Numbered from the stretch's first letter, positions 16,387-26,223 are shown. The stretch is 64,000 bases of DNA from Mesorhizobium huakuii (GCF_014189455.1 NZ_CP050296.1:1240001-1304000); one strand, 5' to 3'. The notes: generated by a model not told the origin, from the letters alone. Made by a program: numbers and translations.

Positions 16387-18009
16387 CTACGCAACCCCGC
16401 TCAGCGCCTTGATGGCACGGTAGAAGGTCGAGGAAAACAGTTCCGTCGGGTCATAGTGTCGTTTCGTCGCCAGGAAGGCCGGCAGTTCGGGATAGGACGC
16501 CAGCAACTCCTTGGCCGTATAGTGCAGCTGGTAGGGCAGGAAGAACCGCCCGCCATGCTTGATCGTCACATCGATCAGCGCCCGCGTCAGCGCCCGCATC
16601 CTGGCATTGCCGTCGGCATCGGCCGGCTGGTTGATGTAGAGCACCAGCGAATAGGCCGGCTCCGGCGCGTAGGTCAGCGCCACATCCTCCTTGTGGACGA
16701 TGCGCACAGAGGCATTGAGCACTGGCAGGGACTGGTTGCGCAGGATCCTCGCGCGCTGCGGTGATGAATGGATTATACGCAGCGCGCGGAATAAAATATT
16801 CGTGCAGGATGTCGGTCTCATCAGTCAGATCGTTGAACAGATACGGCACTGAATCGTGCATCGGGTTGTTGCGGGTGACGAGGCAGGCTTCACCCTGGGC
16901 CATGGCCGTCGTTCGGGCCACCGTGCAGGTCTCGAATTTCGGCTCCAGCGTCTTTTCGGTGAACCACTTCAGCTCCTGGAACAGGCTGCCCCATTTCGCC
17001 AGGTTGATGATCACCCGCTTCAGCCCGACCGAGCCCGGTTCGCCGATCGCCGGCTGGTCGGCCGGCGGCTCTTCGGCCACCTTGTCGTAGCGGTAGACGA
17101 TCATGTCCTTGAGGAAATTGCCCGGGGCCGTCGACAGATGGCCGTAGAACAGGCCGATATCCTTGTTCGGCTCCAGCACCTCGGCAAAGAATTTCGGGAA
17201 ATCGTCGGATTTGATGATTTCGCGCGAGGTGCGGTAGACGGCGTTGTCGACGACATCGAGCGTCGCCTCCAGCACCACGCCGAACAGGCCATAGCCGCCA
17301 ACGACATGGCGGAACAGCTCGGTGTTCTCGGTTGGCGAGCAGGTCGTCACCGACCCGTCGGCCAGCATCACCCGCATCGAGCGGATCGAGCCGGCAACCG
17401 AACCCGCCTGGTGGTCCATGCCATGCGCGTTGACCGACAGCGAGCCGCCGACCGAAAAAATGTCGGTCGACTGCATCGCCTTCACCGCGAAGCGCGGGTG
17501 CAGCATGTTCTGGATGTCGTGCCAGCGCGCGCCGGGCTGCAGCGTCATGGTCTTTGCCGCCGCATCCACAGCGACCTTGTTGAATTTCTTGAGGTCGAGC
17601 ACCAGCGCATTGTCGTCGAAGGCATGGCCGCCCATCGAATGGCGGATGGCGGCCAGCGACACTTTCAACCCGTTGGCCCGCGCGAAGGCCAACGCCTTGG
17701 CGATATGGTCCTCCTCGCTGACCTCGACGACGCCATAGATCGGCGTCCGCGACAGGCCGCTGGCGTCGTTGATGTCACCACCCTTCGCCAACCAGGGCAG
17801 CGAAGGATCGAAGGCCGGCGGACTGGCGATCGGCTTCAGCGCAGGGCAATGCCATCGATATCGGTGATGCGTCCGGCATTCTTCGGCCCCGAAGGCCCGC
17901 GCGCCAGCCGCGCCAAGGTGGTTCCGCCCCACAGCACCGCGCCGCCGACGACAGCCGCACCGAGTACCAGCCGGCGCGACAGGCGGAACCCGTTCTGTTC
18001 GTCAGCCAT
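16387..18009 (-). CDS. FAD-binding (FAD_binding_4 type) oxidoreductase, two frameshifts
   Basis: VAO-family flavoprotein with a membrane or Tat-like N terminus. The true start is the ATG at 18009 (MADEQNGFRLSRRLVLGAAV), with SRRLVLGAA as a twin-arginine-like signal. The frame breaks near 17842 after DGIAL (one C lost from a run) and again near 16750 after ITAARE (one extra G), so the two shifts cancel: 541 codons in all. FAD-binding features include IRHSMGGHAFDDNALVLD, QPGARWHDIQ, and SVGGSLSVNAHGMDHQ. The C-terminal part ends TFYRAIKALSGVA. The substrate is unknown; sugar or sterol oxidases share this fold. Confidence 0.83.
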
Positions 18010-18212
18010 GCAGATCCCCCGTTGGCCAAGGGATAGCGCGGCTCTTTGGCAAAAACCATAGGGGCGCTGCCGGGGCAGCGTTCCGCCACTTCAGTGGCCC
18101 GGCGATCAGTCAACAGGAGCATGAAAATGGCCGATCCCCGAAGGAACCGGCCAAGACTGGAACAGGGTCTGAAAGTACGGTCAGCAGGTCTGCTGACGCA
18201 TGACGCTCGTGT

Positions 18213-18455
18213 CTACGAAGCCTTCTTGATCGACGTCACCATGCCGGTCTTGTCGTCGACGGTCACCGCCACCTTGGCGCCGACCTTCAGTTTGCCGACC
18301 GCCGCGTCCGGTGACAGCTGGTAGATCTTGCCGTCGTCGAGCGTGATCGACTTGGTCGTCGGGTCGACCGCCTGTATGGTGCCCTGAACGGTCGCAGCAT
18401 AGGCCGTGCCGAGGAAGGCGAGCAGAGCGGCGGTGGTTACGAGGGTTCTTTTCAT
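18213..18455 (-). CDS. DUF1344-type small periplasmic protein
   Basis: An 80-residue exported protein. The ATG at 18455 gives MKRTLVTTAALLAFLGTAYA, a textbook signal peptide, followed by the DUF1344 beta-barrel-like core VQGTIQAVDPTTKSITLDDG and AKVAVTVDDKTGMVTSIKKA. The longer in-frame extension is rejected. GGAG lies a dozen bases upstream. These proteins are common in Rhizobiales and are of unknown role. It appears monocistronic. Confidence 0.82.
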   Translation of the reverse strand: MKRTLVTTAALLAFLGTAYAATVQGTIQAVDPTTKSITLDDGKIYQLSPDAAVGKLKVGAKVAVTVDDKTGMVTSIKKAS

Positions 18456-18787
18456 CGGATGTACTCCGTGCTGTTTCGGTTTTCCGGGCCGTCGCCTTGG
18501 GTAACGACAGCACCGAACGAGCCGACACTGGGCCGGAAAGCCTGCTGGCCGCAAATCACGTTGAGTGAATTTTCGCAAAGGAAATCATAGGCTTAATTCT
18601 GACACATTGCTCGCGGGTCAACAGGGCTGGTGTCATCTCGCGCCAATCGCGTCAGCGAATTTTGCCATGAAAAGAGTCTGTTAGACGCCACATGGCTGCA
18701 ATCATGCCACTGCCGTATTTGCCACCCGGCGAGATCACAAAAGATGTTCCGAGAAATCGACAAGGACACGTTTTGTTTCGACGCTGG
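18456..18787. other. Intergenic region, no feature recognised
   Basis: 332 bases between two minus-strand genes. No ORF with a ribosome site, tRNA or strong palindrome was seen. It should hold the promoter of the DUF1344 gene. Confidence 0.4.
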
Positions 18788-19738
18788 CTAGCCCCCGTCC
18801 CTCGCCCCGATCTTGCGCACCAGGGCGGCCGTCGCCAGCATGGCGCCCATGTCGGAGATCATCGGCGCGACATGCCTGGTGTAATCGAGCGGCACCGAAA
18901 TCTCCGGCAGCTCGAAGAAATTCTTTGCCTGCGGCAACAGCAGGAAACCATCGCCGCCATTGAGCGCGACACGCGCCGGATCGTCCGGCCAGGTTTCGCC
19001 GAGCCATTTCAGCGCCTGCGCCAGCCGGCCCATCACCAGCGGCCGCGCCGCCTCGACATTGTCGGTGCGGAATTCGTAGGCTGCATCAAGTTCGGGCACG
19101 CCGGATGACAGTTCCTGCATCTTGCTGGCGAACATGCCGCGGAAGAAGCCCATGACCGCATTGGTGCGCCGCGTCGCCACCAGTATCCCCGGAAACGGCT
19201 CGACGGCCTCGAACGCGACGATGACGCCCTTGAAGGTTGTCGCCTTGGTCTTGGTCGACGCCCCATCCCAAAGGTCAGCCTCGTAGAGTTCGAACGCAAA
19301 CCCGTCATAGCGTCCCGATATGATATCGTCGAAGCGGCTCATGCTGGCGCCACCGACCGTCTCGCGCGGCAACCGGTCGAAGGAATTCGGCGTCACGTCG
19401 TGCTGGTAGCGCATATCCCCGATGAAGCCGAAGATGATCGGCATCAGCGTTTCGCGGAACGATTGCTGCAGTCGCGTCGCCGGCTTTCTGGCTCGGAAGT
19501 AGACCAGGATCGAAACGATGAAGCCGATGATATAGAGAAACACATGCGGCGTCGAAAACCATTGCTCGTTGGGATCGGCGACCTTGTTGAACAGCCAGGC
19601 GATCAGCGCCACGGCCACCAGCACCAGCCCGACGAACAGCGGCACCCGCCAACGCACCTGCCGCACCGCCGAAGCCCGCGCCGCCTCATAGGCCTCGATG
19701 TTCTTCCGGATGCCGGCGATGACCGTCTCATCCGGCAT
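18788..19738 (-). CDS. DUF3137-like membrane protein
   Basis: About 316 residues with two close membrane helices after a short cytosolic leader (RVPLFVGLVLVAVALIAWLF and HVFLYIIGFIVSILVYFRAR), then a large cytosolic domain. The domain has FDDIISGRYDGFAFELYEADLWD, KGVIVAFEAVEPFPGILVATRR and a late FFRGMFASKMQ, resembling the DUF3137 family. The function is unknown. Start at ATG 19738 (MPDETVIAGIRKN) is preferred; a TTG at 19771 is also in frame but lacks a ribosome site. The repeat at 19831-19975 lies upstream. Confidence 0.72.
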   Translation of the reverse strand: MPDETVIAGIRKNIEAYEAARASAVRQVRWRVPLFVGLVLVAVALIAWLFNKVADPNEQWFSTPHVFLYIIGFIVSILVYFRARKPATRLQQSFRETLMPIIFGFIGDMRYQHDVTPNSFDRLPRETVGGASMSRFDDIISGRYDGFAFELYEADLWDGASTKTKATTFKGVIVAFEAVEPFPGILVATRRTNAVMGFFRGMFASKMQELSSGVPELDAAYEFRTDNVEAARPLVMGRLAQALKWLGETWPDDPARVALNGGDGFLLLPQAKNFFELPEISVPLDYTRHVAPMISDMGAMLATAALVRKIGARDGG

Positions 19739-19830
19739 GAAATCCGCTGCTTCCACCGTCACCCCCCGCAAGCCTGACTATGCTCATGATAGCTGGTTGC
19801 AGGAGCGACGCCAGCCGGATGGCACTTCTT

Positions 19831-19975
19831 CCTTCTCCCCTTGCGGGAGAAGGTGGATCGCCGCGCAGCGGCGAGACGGATGAGGGGTGTTCCAGCGGAG
19901 TGAGACGCTTGCATTCCCTGGAACACCCCTCATCCGGCCGCTTCGCGGCCACCTTCTCCCACAAGGGGAGAAGGA
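19831..19975. repeat. Intergenic repeat family A, copy 1
   Basis: CCTTCTCCCCTTGCGGGAGAAGG at the left and CCTTCTCCCACAAGGGGAGAAGG at the right frame an inner hairpin GGATGAGGGGTGTTCCA/TGGAACACCCCTCATCC. It is nearly identical to, and in the same orientation as, 35212-35360. This copy overlaps the last codons of the CapA-like gene and supplies its stop. Confidence 0.85.
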
Positions 19976-20997
19976 AAGATCGCGCCCAACCGCTCCTCGA
20001 CCTTTCCCCTCATCGCACCCTCCAGCCCCTCCACCGGCACGAGCCGTTCATGATCCCCGTCCCGCAGCCGCACGAACGGATGCATCTGGTAAGCCGCAAT
20101 CGCACCACGCGACCCCGCATCCGCGCTGACATCCGCGACAAAAATCCCGCCAATGCGCCCCGGCCATGGCTGGCGGGCCAGGGCGGTGCCAAGGAAATCG
20201 CCGAGCCCATAGGCGACGACAGTCTCGCCGATCCGCTCCACCGGCTGCACCACATGCGCATGATGGCCGGCGATCAGCCCGACGCCCTGCCCGGCCAGGC
20301 GTCTGGCCAATGCCCGCGTCCCGGCACGCGGAAAGTGCCGGAACTCCCAGTCCCAATGCGGCACGGCGCAGAGGAGGTCGAAGCCGTTGCGCGGCCAGCC
20401 GGCCAGATCGCTGCCCATCGACACACGCCCGGCAAACAGGCTCTCATCTGCATTGCGCCATAGCGTGAAGGCTGCAAACCCGACATTCACCGGCCCGACC
20501 TTGACAGGCTGCACCGGGCCATCGGCGGCCAGTCCGATGATACGGATGCCAAGCCGCTCCAGCGCCGCCACCGTCTCGTCGAAACCGGCGACGCCCTGGT
20601 CGAGCGCATGATTGTTGGCCAGCGACAGCACCAGTTTTGCACACGCAATCCCGGTCGCCGCCAGCGCCTCGGTCAGAAACCGCTCGGTCATAGCATGATG
20701 CGTGCCGAGCTTTGTGCCGAGCATCGCGCTCGGCCTGTCCACGACAGGGCTTTCGCAATTGCCAATCACCAGATCGGCAGTGCCAAGCAGTGCCTTGATC
20801 GCCGGATCGCAATCCGGCGCCTGGCGGTTGGCCACCGCCGAGATGTCGCCGATGAAGGCAAGCCGCACCGTCTTTCCCGGCGGGGGCTCCATCAACGTCC
20901 CCGCCATCGGCGCAAACCCGTTGCCGTCGCCGCCAAGCGACGGTTTCAGGAAACGCGGCAGCCAGGACAGTTTGTAGGAAAGCGGATAGTTCGACAC
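19930..20997 (-). CDS. CapA-family (PgsA-like) metallophosphoesterase-fold protein
   Basis: CapA/PgsA family protein, related to poly-gamma-glutamate capsule factors and calcineurin-like phosphoesterases. It shows LAFIGDISAV (first metal ligand), LVIGNCESPVVD, LSLANNHALDQG (Asn-His ligand pair) and IAGHHAHVVQPVE with YGLGDFLG near the end: the expected CapA order. It lacks an obvious signal peptide. The last 15 codons (FPSPLVGEGGREAAG) are encoded by repeat family A, so the native C terminus has been replaced or extended by repeat sequence. No capB/capC genes are nearby, so a capsule role is doubtful. Confidence 0.85.
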   Translation of the reverse strand: MSNYPLSYKLSWLPRFLKPSLGGDGNGFAPMAGTLMEPPPGKTVRLAFIGDISAVANRQAPDCDPAIKALLGTADLVIGNCESPVVDRPSAMLGTKLGTHHAMTERFLTEALAATGIACAKLVLSLANNHALDQGVAGFDETVAALERLGIRIIGLAADGPVQPVKVGPVNVGFAAFTLWRNADESLFAGRVSMGSDLAGWPRNGFDLLCAVPHWDWEFRHFPRAGTRALARRLAGQGVGLIAGHHAHVVQPVERIGETVVAYGLGDFLGTALARQPWPGRIGGIFVADVSADAGSRGAIAAYQMHPFVRLRDGDHERLVPVEGLEGAMRGKVEERLGAIFPSPLVGEGGREAAG

Positions 20998-21157
20998 GCA
21001 ATGCCCAATCGTTTGCCTTGTTTAGACTGTCCCGTGGGCGGGTTGAAGCCGTCGGCGATTAACGATGTGGACAGCGCATCGGCGCTGACAGGCGCGACGC
21101 CGCAAATAGCCGCAAATCTGTGTATGGTCGTCGGTGGCAAATGCTTGGGAGCGAAAG

Positions 21158-22414
21158 ATGACACGAATAGCAAGCCTGCTGGCATCCGCATTCATTCTGC
21201 TTGTGCCGCTGTCTTCGGCGCATGCCGCCATGCCCGAAGCGGCAACCTCTTTGTTCGAGGCAAAGACCGTGGCCGCGCGCGACACCGCTCTCTCGACGCT
21301 GTAAGCCGCCGCGCCGAAAGATCCGGCATCGGCCTATGCCGCCGGCGCCGGCGAATTCTTCACAGCACTTGAACTGCTCGCCAGCGGCCTGCACCGCCAC
21401 GGTTTTGAAAGCCCGCAATCCTTCATGCTGCCGCTGATGCAGCTGCCGGTGCCCTCCAACCCCAATCCCGAGCCGCTGGCCTACGAAGAGTTCCGCGCCA
21501 TACTGGTCGGCTTCCGCGACCGGCTGGAAAAATCCGCAGCGACGCTGGGCTCGGTGCCGGCCGATGCCGATATCGGCATGGTCATCGACCTCACCCATGT
21601 CGGCATCGACCTCAACGAGGACGGCACCATCGCCCCGGATGAAAGCATGGCGGCGATCATGGCCGCGCTGTCGCACGGCAGCATTTCGCAAGGCGATACC
21701 GCGCCCGCGCTGACCTTCCGCTTCGACCGCGCCGACGGCTACTGGCTGCAGGGCTATGCCGAGTTCCTGATGGCGCAGGCCGATTTCTGGCTGGCGCATG
21801 ATTTCAAAAACACGTTCGACGGCTCGTTCCACATGCTGTTCCCGCGCGCCAAGCTGCCGCTACAGGACATTCTTGTGCCGCCGCCGAGCGAAATGGGCTC
21901 GAGCATCTTCTCCTCGGAATGGCGCATCGCCGATTTCATCTCGATGGTGCACATGATCAACTGGCCGGTGGTCGAGCCGGAGCGCCGCAAGGCGGCACGC
22001 CAGGAATTGCTCGAAATGATCCGGCTGTCGCGCGAGGACTGGAAGGCGATCCGCGCCGAAACCGACAATGACCGCGAATGGCTGCCCGGCCCGCAGCAGA
22101 AGGGCGAGAACCCGCTGACCGGCCTCGAAGTCGGCGAGGAACAGGTGCAGGCCTGGCTCGCCGCTCTGACCATGGCCGAGGACCTGCTCGAAGGCCGCGC
22201 GCTGCTGCCGCATTTCCGCATCACCGGCAAAGGCATCAACATGAAGCGCTTCTTCGACGAGCCGAAGAACTTCGACCTGGTGCTGTCGATCACCGGACCG
22301 GGGATAGCGCCCTATCTCGAGAGCGGCAGGATACTGACCAGCGAGGATTTCGACCAGATCCAGCGCGAGTTCGGCGGCGGCGGGTTTTTGACGTTCGCGT
22401 TGTGGTTCAACTGA
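21158..22414 (+). CDS. Exported protein of unknown function with in-frame TAA
   Basis: From the ATG at 21158 (GGGAGCGAAAG ribosome site) a signal peptide, MTRIASLLASAFILLVPLSS, leads into a soluble protein. Codon 49 is TAA (21302-21304), but the same frame continues without break to 22414, total 418 residues if the stop is read through. CAA to TAA is the simplest change. An internal ATG at 21425 could yield a leaderless fragment. A short acidic loop, DLNEDGTIAPDE, resembles an EF-hand-like calcium site. No family is recognised. Either a recent nonsense mutation or a base error. Confidence 0.65.
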
Positions 22415-22760
22415 CGAAAGCTTGGGTCCCTCGCCCCCGCAAAGCGGCTACGCTATGCGCACATTTTCTGTGACCGGCGTGACCGATCGGCCCGAGACTT
22501 GATTGCCACGTGGTTCCCCCAATCCGTCGCTGCTTCGCAGCGCCACCTTTCCCCTCCGGAGGGAAAGGAAGGGAGCGTTGCTGGACGAGCGTTGACGGCA
22601 GAAAGCTTGGTGCCTTTCCTCTACCCCGTCGATCGGGGGAGAGGTGGCTCGGCGAAGCCGAGACGGAGTGGGGGTCGACCAGCGCAGCATAAGGCAATGC
22701 ATGCGTCAAGCTGCATGCCGCAGCGCAAAGCGGAGGCGAGGAAACCCTGCCCCGTGGCTC
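22415..22760. other. Intergenic region holding repeat B
   Basis: 346 bases between convergent genes, mostly occupied by the full copy of repeat B at 22515-22680. Nothing else is recognised in it. Confidence 0.5.
22515..22680. repeat. Intergenic repeat family B, full copy
   Basis: Contains CCGTCGCTGCTTCGCAGCG, CCCCTCCGGAGGG and TACCCCGTCGATCGGGGGAG in order, ending GGAGTGGGGGTCGACC. Its first and second halves match 5786-5836 and 6588-6695, which flank the IS remnant. It lies between two convergent genes. Confidence 0.75.
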
Positions 22761-23966
22761 TCAGAAAATAGCCCCCTGATACAAAACCGCCTCCGCCTCA
22801 TCAGGCGCAAACCGTCTGGCCAACGTCCGAAACGCGCTGTGCACGCCGTCGCGGTCGATGTTGCAGCTTCTCAGATGCCGCACGGCGAGCCTCGGGTCGA
22901 AGGCGCTGCGGCCGTGCAGGACGCGCTGATTGTCGAAGACCAGCACTTCGCCCGGCTGAAGCTGGTGCTGGAACTGGTTTTGCGGATCGCAGATCAGCCG
23001 CGTCAGTTCGGCCAGCGCCTCGATCAGCCCGTCGATCCGCTCCAGGGGCGCCCATTGCGGTGCGAGGCACCGGTCATTGTAGCGGATGCCGGTGACGGCG
23101 CCCGCCGCGTCGAGGCTGATGACATGCGCCTCGGCGCTGAAGAAGACCTCGCCTTCGTGCTCGCGGTGGAAGGTGACGCCGTGCCGCGTCAACAGATCGA
23201 ACAGTTCGGGCGTACGCGTCCGCATCAGCTCGGCGACATGAAAGCCGTCGACCATCAGCGACGTGCCGCCGCTGCCCGCGCCCGTGCGGATGGCGTGGAA
23301 GAAGATGAAGCCCGGCGGCGCATAGCGGAACGGCTCGTCCGTATGCGGGATCTGCGCCCGCGCCGTCTCGCCCGCCACGCGTGCGTCCGGCCGCGAGATC
23401 AGGTCGAACACCTTGCCGTAGCTGGTCTCGCGGATCGGCCCGTAACGGCCGGCGACCCGCGCCGTCGCTTCCGTCTCGGCCGGCACGCCGGTCAACATGG
23501 CGATGCCGTGGTCGCGCAGCGCCCGCAGTGATTGGAACAGCGTCTCATCGTCCGCGACCACAGCGTCGAAGGCGAAGCGGCTAAGCCGTGCTGACAGATC
23601 GCTGTGCCACAATTGCGGCTGGAACCGGACCGGACCCGAGCCGCCGGCATGGCCAGCCAGGAAAGCCGCGTCGTACTGCGAGACATGCCCATCCTGCCAG
23701 ATGGCGGTGATCTGCCCGGGCGTGGAGAGGTCAAAACTCTCGACATGAATGGCCTTGCCGACATCGGCCGGCGTCAGCCACCTCTTGCCCGAGGCGGTGT
23801 CGCCGCATTGCGCGCATTCGCAGGCGAGCCGCAGCCAGCGCGTCGAGAGTTTTGCCGAGCGGCCGTCGGCCAACTCGACGGCAACGCGTGCGCCTTCCAG
23901 GCGCATGGCGCGGATCGGCGCGCCGGCATGTCTTTGCTGGCTTGCTTGCTTTGGCGTGTCGAGCAT
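22761..23966 (-). CDS. Gamma-butyrobetaine hydroxylase-like Fe/2-oxoglutarate dioxygenase
   Basis: TauD/BBOX-type dioxygenase of 401 residues. The N-terminal DUF971-like domain has ELADGRSAKLSTRWLR and the zinc-site cysteines CECAQC. The catalytic jelly roll carries PHTDEPF (His-x-Asp iron ligands) and a late VLHGR histidine plus Arg that binds 2-oxoglutarate. Start at ATG 23966 (MLDTPKQASQQ) has GGGGAAACC upstream. This architecture is that of gamma-butyrobetaine hydroxylase, which makes carnitine, but trimethyllysine or other betaine substrates are possible. The divergent LysR regulator with a palindrome in the shared gap probably controls it. Confidence 0.87.
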   Translation of the reverse strand: MLDTPKQASQQRHAGAPIRAMRLEGARVAVELADGRSAKLSTRWLRLACECAQCGDTASGKRWLTPADVGKAIHVESFDLSTPGQITAIWQDGHVSQYDAAFLAGHAGGSGPVRFQPQLWHSDLSARLSRFAFDAVVADDETLFQSLRALRDHGIAMLTGVPAETEATARVAGRYGPIRETSYGKVFDLISRPDARVAGETARAQIPHTDEPFRYAPPGFIFFHAIRTGAGSGGTSLMVDGFHVAELMRTRTPELFDLLTRHGVTFHREHEGEVFFSAEAHVISLDAAGAVTGIRYNDRCLAPQWAPLERIDGLIEALAELTRLICDPQNQFQHQLQPGEVLVFDNQRVLHGRSAFDPRLAVRHLRSCNIDRDGVHSAFRTLARRFAPDEAEAVLYQGAIF

Positions 23967-24045
23967 CTGGTTTCCCCTGCGGTTGAATTTCTTCGACCAG
24001 CCTAGGCACGGAAAATTCTCCATTCAAACGAGTTCCCTTCTTCAA

Positions 24046-24066
24046 GTTTTGAGATAAATTCAAAAC
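24046..24066. promoter_or_regulatory. Perfect palindrome abutting the LysR start codon
   Basis: GTTTTGA-GATAAAT-TCAAAAC is a perfect 7-7-7 inverted repeat ending one base before the ATG at 24067. It occupies the place of a ribosome site. This suggests negative autoregulation or control of the divergent dioxygenase gene. Confidence 0.55.
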
Positions 24067-24993
24067 ATGACGCTGAGAGATTTGCCGCTTTCCGGTTTAC
24101 GTGCGCTGGTGGCGGCCGCCAGGGCCGGCAGCCTGACGCGCGCCGCCGAGGAGCTGGGCGTGACGCCCGGCGCCATCGGCCACCAGATCCGGCAGTTGGA
24201 AGAACGGCTCGGCGCCAAGCTGGTGCGGCGCGAAGGCAACGGCATCGTGCTCACCCGTGCCGCCGAGGCTGCCTTGCCCGACATCGATCGCGGCTTCGAT
24301 GCACTCGCCACCGGCATGCGCCGGCTGCGCTTCGAGCGGCAGGCCGAGACCTTCACCATCTCGGCCGATCCATCCTTCGCCTCGCTCTGGCTGGCGCCTC
24401 GCCTTGCGATGGTACGGCCGGCTCTGGGGCGGCTCGAGGTCCGCATCGTCGCTTCCGTCGCGCTCGACGCCATGGCGGAGGAAGGCGTCGATCTCGCGAT
24501 CAGCTACCGCAAGGGATCGGCATCGGACATCGCGGCGCTCGACCTCTTCACCGAACGGGTCATCCCGGCCTGCGCGCCGGCGCTGGTCGAGGCTCATGCC
24601 GGGCCGGACAGGGCCGAGGTACTGGACAGGACGCCGCTGCTGCATATCGACCCGATGATGGGCGACGATGTCTACCCCACCTGGCGGGACTGGTTCGCCG
24701 CGGCAGCGCGGCAAAGAAAGGACATCGACCAGGGCCCGCGCTTTGGACTGACCATCGTAGCGGCGCAAGCGGCGATCGCCGGCATGGGTGCGTTGCTGGC
24801 CAGCGAACTGGTGTTGCGCCGCCATCTCGACGCGGGCCATCTGGTCGAGATCGCGCGCGAAATACCGGCGCTGACCATCAAGCGCCGCATCGTCTGGCCC
24901 GAACACGGCCCGAAGGCGCGCCGCGCCGCGGCGGTGGCGGCGGCACTCCTGGCGTCCGCCGCCACCGGCATCGACGGCGCCCTGCCGCGATGA
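24067..24993 (+). CDS. LysR family transcriptional regulator (GcvA-like)
   Basis: LysR-type regulator of 308 residues. The N-terminal winged helix reads LSGLRALVAAARAGSLTRAA then LGVTPGAIGHQIRQLEERLG, followed by the linker helix and a periplasmic-binding-like effector domain (TISADPSFASLWLAPRLA, VDLAISYRKG). The pattern is closest to GcvA-type members. It has no Shine-Dalgarno sequence; a perfect 21-base palindrome abuts the ATG. It is divergent from the gamma-butyrobetaine hydroxylase-like gene and is its likely regulator, possibly sensing a betaine. Ligand is unknown. Confidence 0.88.
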   Translation: MTLRDLPLSGLRALVAAARAGSLTRAAEELGVTPGAIGHQIRQLEERLGAKLVRREGNGIVLTRAAEAALPDIDRGFDALATGMRRLRFERQAETFTISADPSFASLWLAPRLAMVRPALGRLEVRIVASVALDAMAEEGVDLAISYRKGSASDIAALDLFTERVIPACAPALVEAHAGPDRAEVLDRTPLLHIDPMMGDDVYPTWRDWFAAAARQRKDIDQGPRFGLTIVAAQAAIAGMGALLASELVLRRHLDAGHLVEIAREIPALTIKRRIVWPEHGPKARRAAAVAAALLASAATGIDGALPR

Positions 24994-24997
24994 ACCT

Positions 24998-25276
24998 CTA
25001 GAAAAACAACCGCTGGAGCCGCAGCAGCCCGGCCATGGCACCGGCTATCAGCGCGTTCGATATCACGCCGATCGCGGCGGTCGTCCAGGCGATGTCGCCG
25101 GATTGGCGGAATACCACGAACGGAAATCCGGCGGCGATGACGACAATCGCCACGAGCAATCCAAGCCAGCCCATGCCCGGCCGTTTGGCCACCCGACTGA
25201 GGAAATAGGCGATCCCGACCAGCAGGATCCTTAGTGGGTCCAATATCTGAGCGATGACAATGGCGGTCAGAAGCAT
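24998..25276 (-). CDS. Small membrane protein of unknown function
   Basis: A 92-residue protein with three predicted membrane helices (MLLTAIVIAQILDPLRILLV, MGWLGLLVAIVVIAAGFPFV, WTTAAIGVISNALIAGAMAG). It starts 11 bases after the alpha/beta hydrolase gene and is the last member of the minus-strand run 24998-29820. No family recognised. It converges with the LysR gene four bases away. Confidence 0.65.
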   Translation of the reverse strand: MLLTAIVIAQILDPLRILLVGIAYFLSRVAKRPGMGWLGLLVAIVVIAAGFPFVVFRQSGDIAWTTAAIGVISNALIAGAMAGLLRLQRLFF

Positions 25277-25287
25277 GGCAAGAGGTC

Positions 25288-26223
25288 TTAGCGCGGAAAC
25301 CCGTGCAGCCGGGCGAGCAGCGACTGCAGCGGATTGCCGACGAAGGCGCGGGTGACGAACGTGTCGTGCGCGGCATCCGAGGCGAGGAAGGCGATGGTGC
25401 CCGCTTCGAGGCGGCGCGGCGGATCGGAACTGGCATTGATGCCCTGGCCCGACAGCAACTGCCTGATCTCGGCATTGCCGGAGGCCGAGGATTTGCCATA
25501 GGCACTGACGAAGAAACGCTTCCGGTGCTGCGCGATCCAGCTGGCGAAGATGTCGGGTTCGTCGAAGACGGCGTCGAGCAGAATGACGCCGAGCAGGCGG
25601 CCATCGATGTCACCATTCCTGAGAATGAAAGCTGCCGGGTTGTAGCCGCCGCTATAGGCGACCAGCACCACCGGCATGGCGTCGAGCTTTGCCGCCTTGG
25701 TGCCGGTGAGTTTGGCCAATCCTTGTGCCGCCTCGGCCATGAAGCTGGCAAAATAGCCCGGCGTCCAGAAATTACCGGCGCTGGAATCCTGCGCATTGCT
25801 GGCGAATTGCGGCGCCACCAGAACGGCATTGAGGCCGGAGGCCTCGACCTGCGCGACCACCCGCTGGCGGCCGACCACGTCGCGCTGCAAGGTGGCGCCA
25901 TTGCCGTGGAAGAACACCACAATGACCGCCGGCTTGGCCGGATCGAACCCTTTCGGCACGGCCAGCAACGCCGATCGGTCGGAATAGGTCTCGTCCTCCC
26001 AATAAATGCCGCCGCGCGGTGAGGTGTGGCCGCGCCTTCCATCCGCCGCCGTGACGTCAAGAAACGGCGCCGAGCCGTCGGGCAGCTTGCCACGGTAGGG
26101 GAAGGGCGATGCCTTGAACGGCACGATGGTCGAGATGGCCTTGTGCAAACGCGCCCCCTGGCTTGCCATCGGAAACACCGCCGTGGCCAGCAATCCGGCA
26201 ACGATGGCGCGCCGGTCAGGCAT
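25288..26223 (-). CDS. Exported alpha/beta hydrolase
   Basis: A 311-residue protein with an N-terminal export signal containing paired arginines (MPDRRAIVAGLLATAVFPMA), so it is probably periplasmic. The body has an alpha/beta hydrolase look: PAVIVVFFHGNGATLQRD as the oxyanion segment and VLVAYSGGYNPAAF, where the nucleophile-elbow serine lies in YSGGY. DAVFDEPD and SDAAHDTF may supply the acid and histidine. Its start codon shares an A with the stop of the upstream 901-residue membrane protein (TGATG at 26221-26225), so the genes are translationally coupled. The substrate is unknown. Confidence 0.8.
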   Translation of the reverse strand: MPDRRAIVAGLLATAVFPMASQGARLHKAISTIVPFKASPFPYRGKLPDGSAPFLDVTAADGRRGHTSPRGGIYWEDETYSDRSALLAVPKGFDPAKPAVIVVFFHGNGATLQRDVVGRQRVVAQVEASGLNAVLVAPQFASNAQDSSAGNFWTPGYFASFMAEAAQGLAKLTGTKAAKLDAMPVVLVAYSGGYNPAAFILRNGDIDGRLLGVILLDAVFDEPDIFASWIAQHRKRFFVSAYGKSSASGNAEIRQLLSGQGINASSDPPRRLEAGTIAFLASDAAHDTFVTRAFVGNPLQSLLARLHGFPR

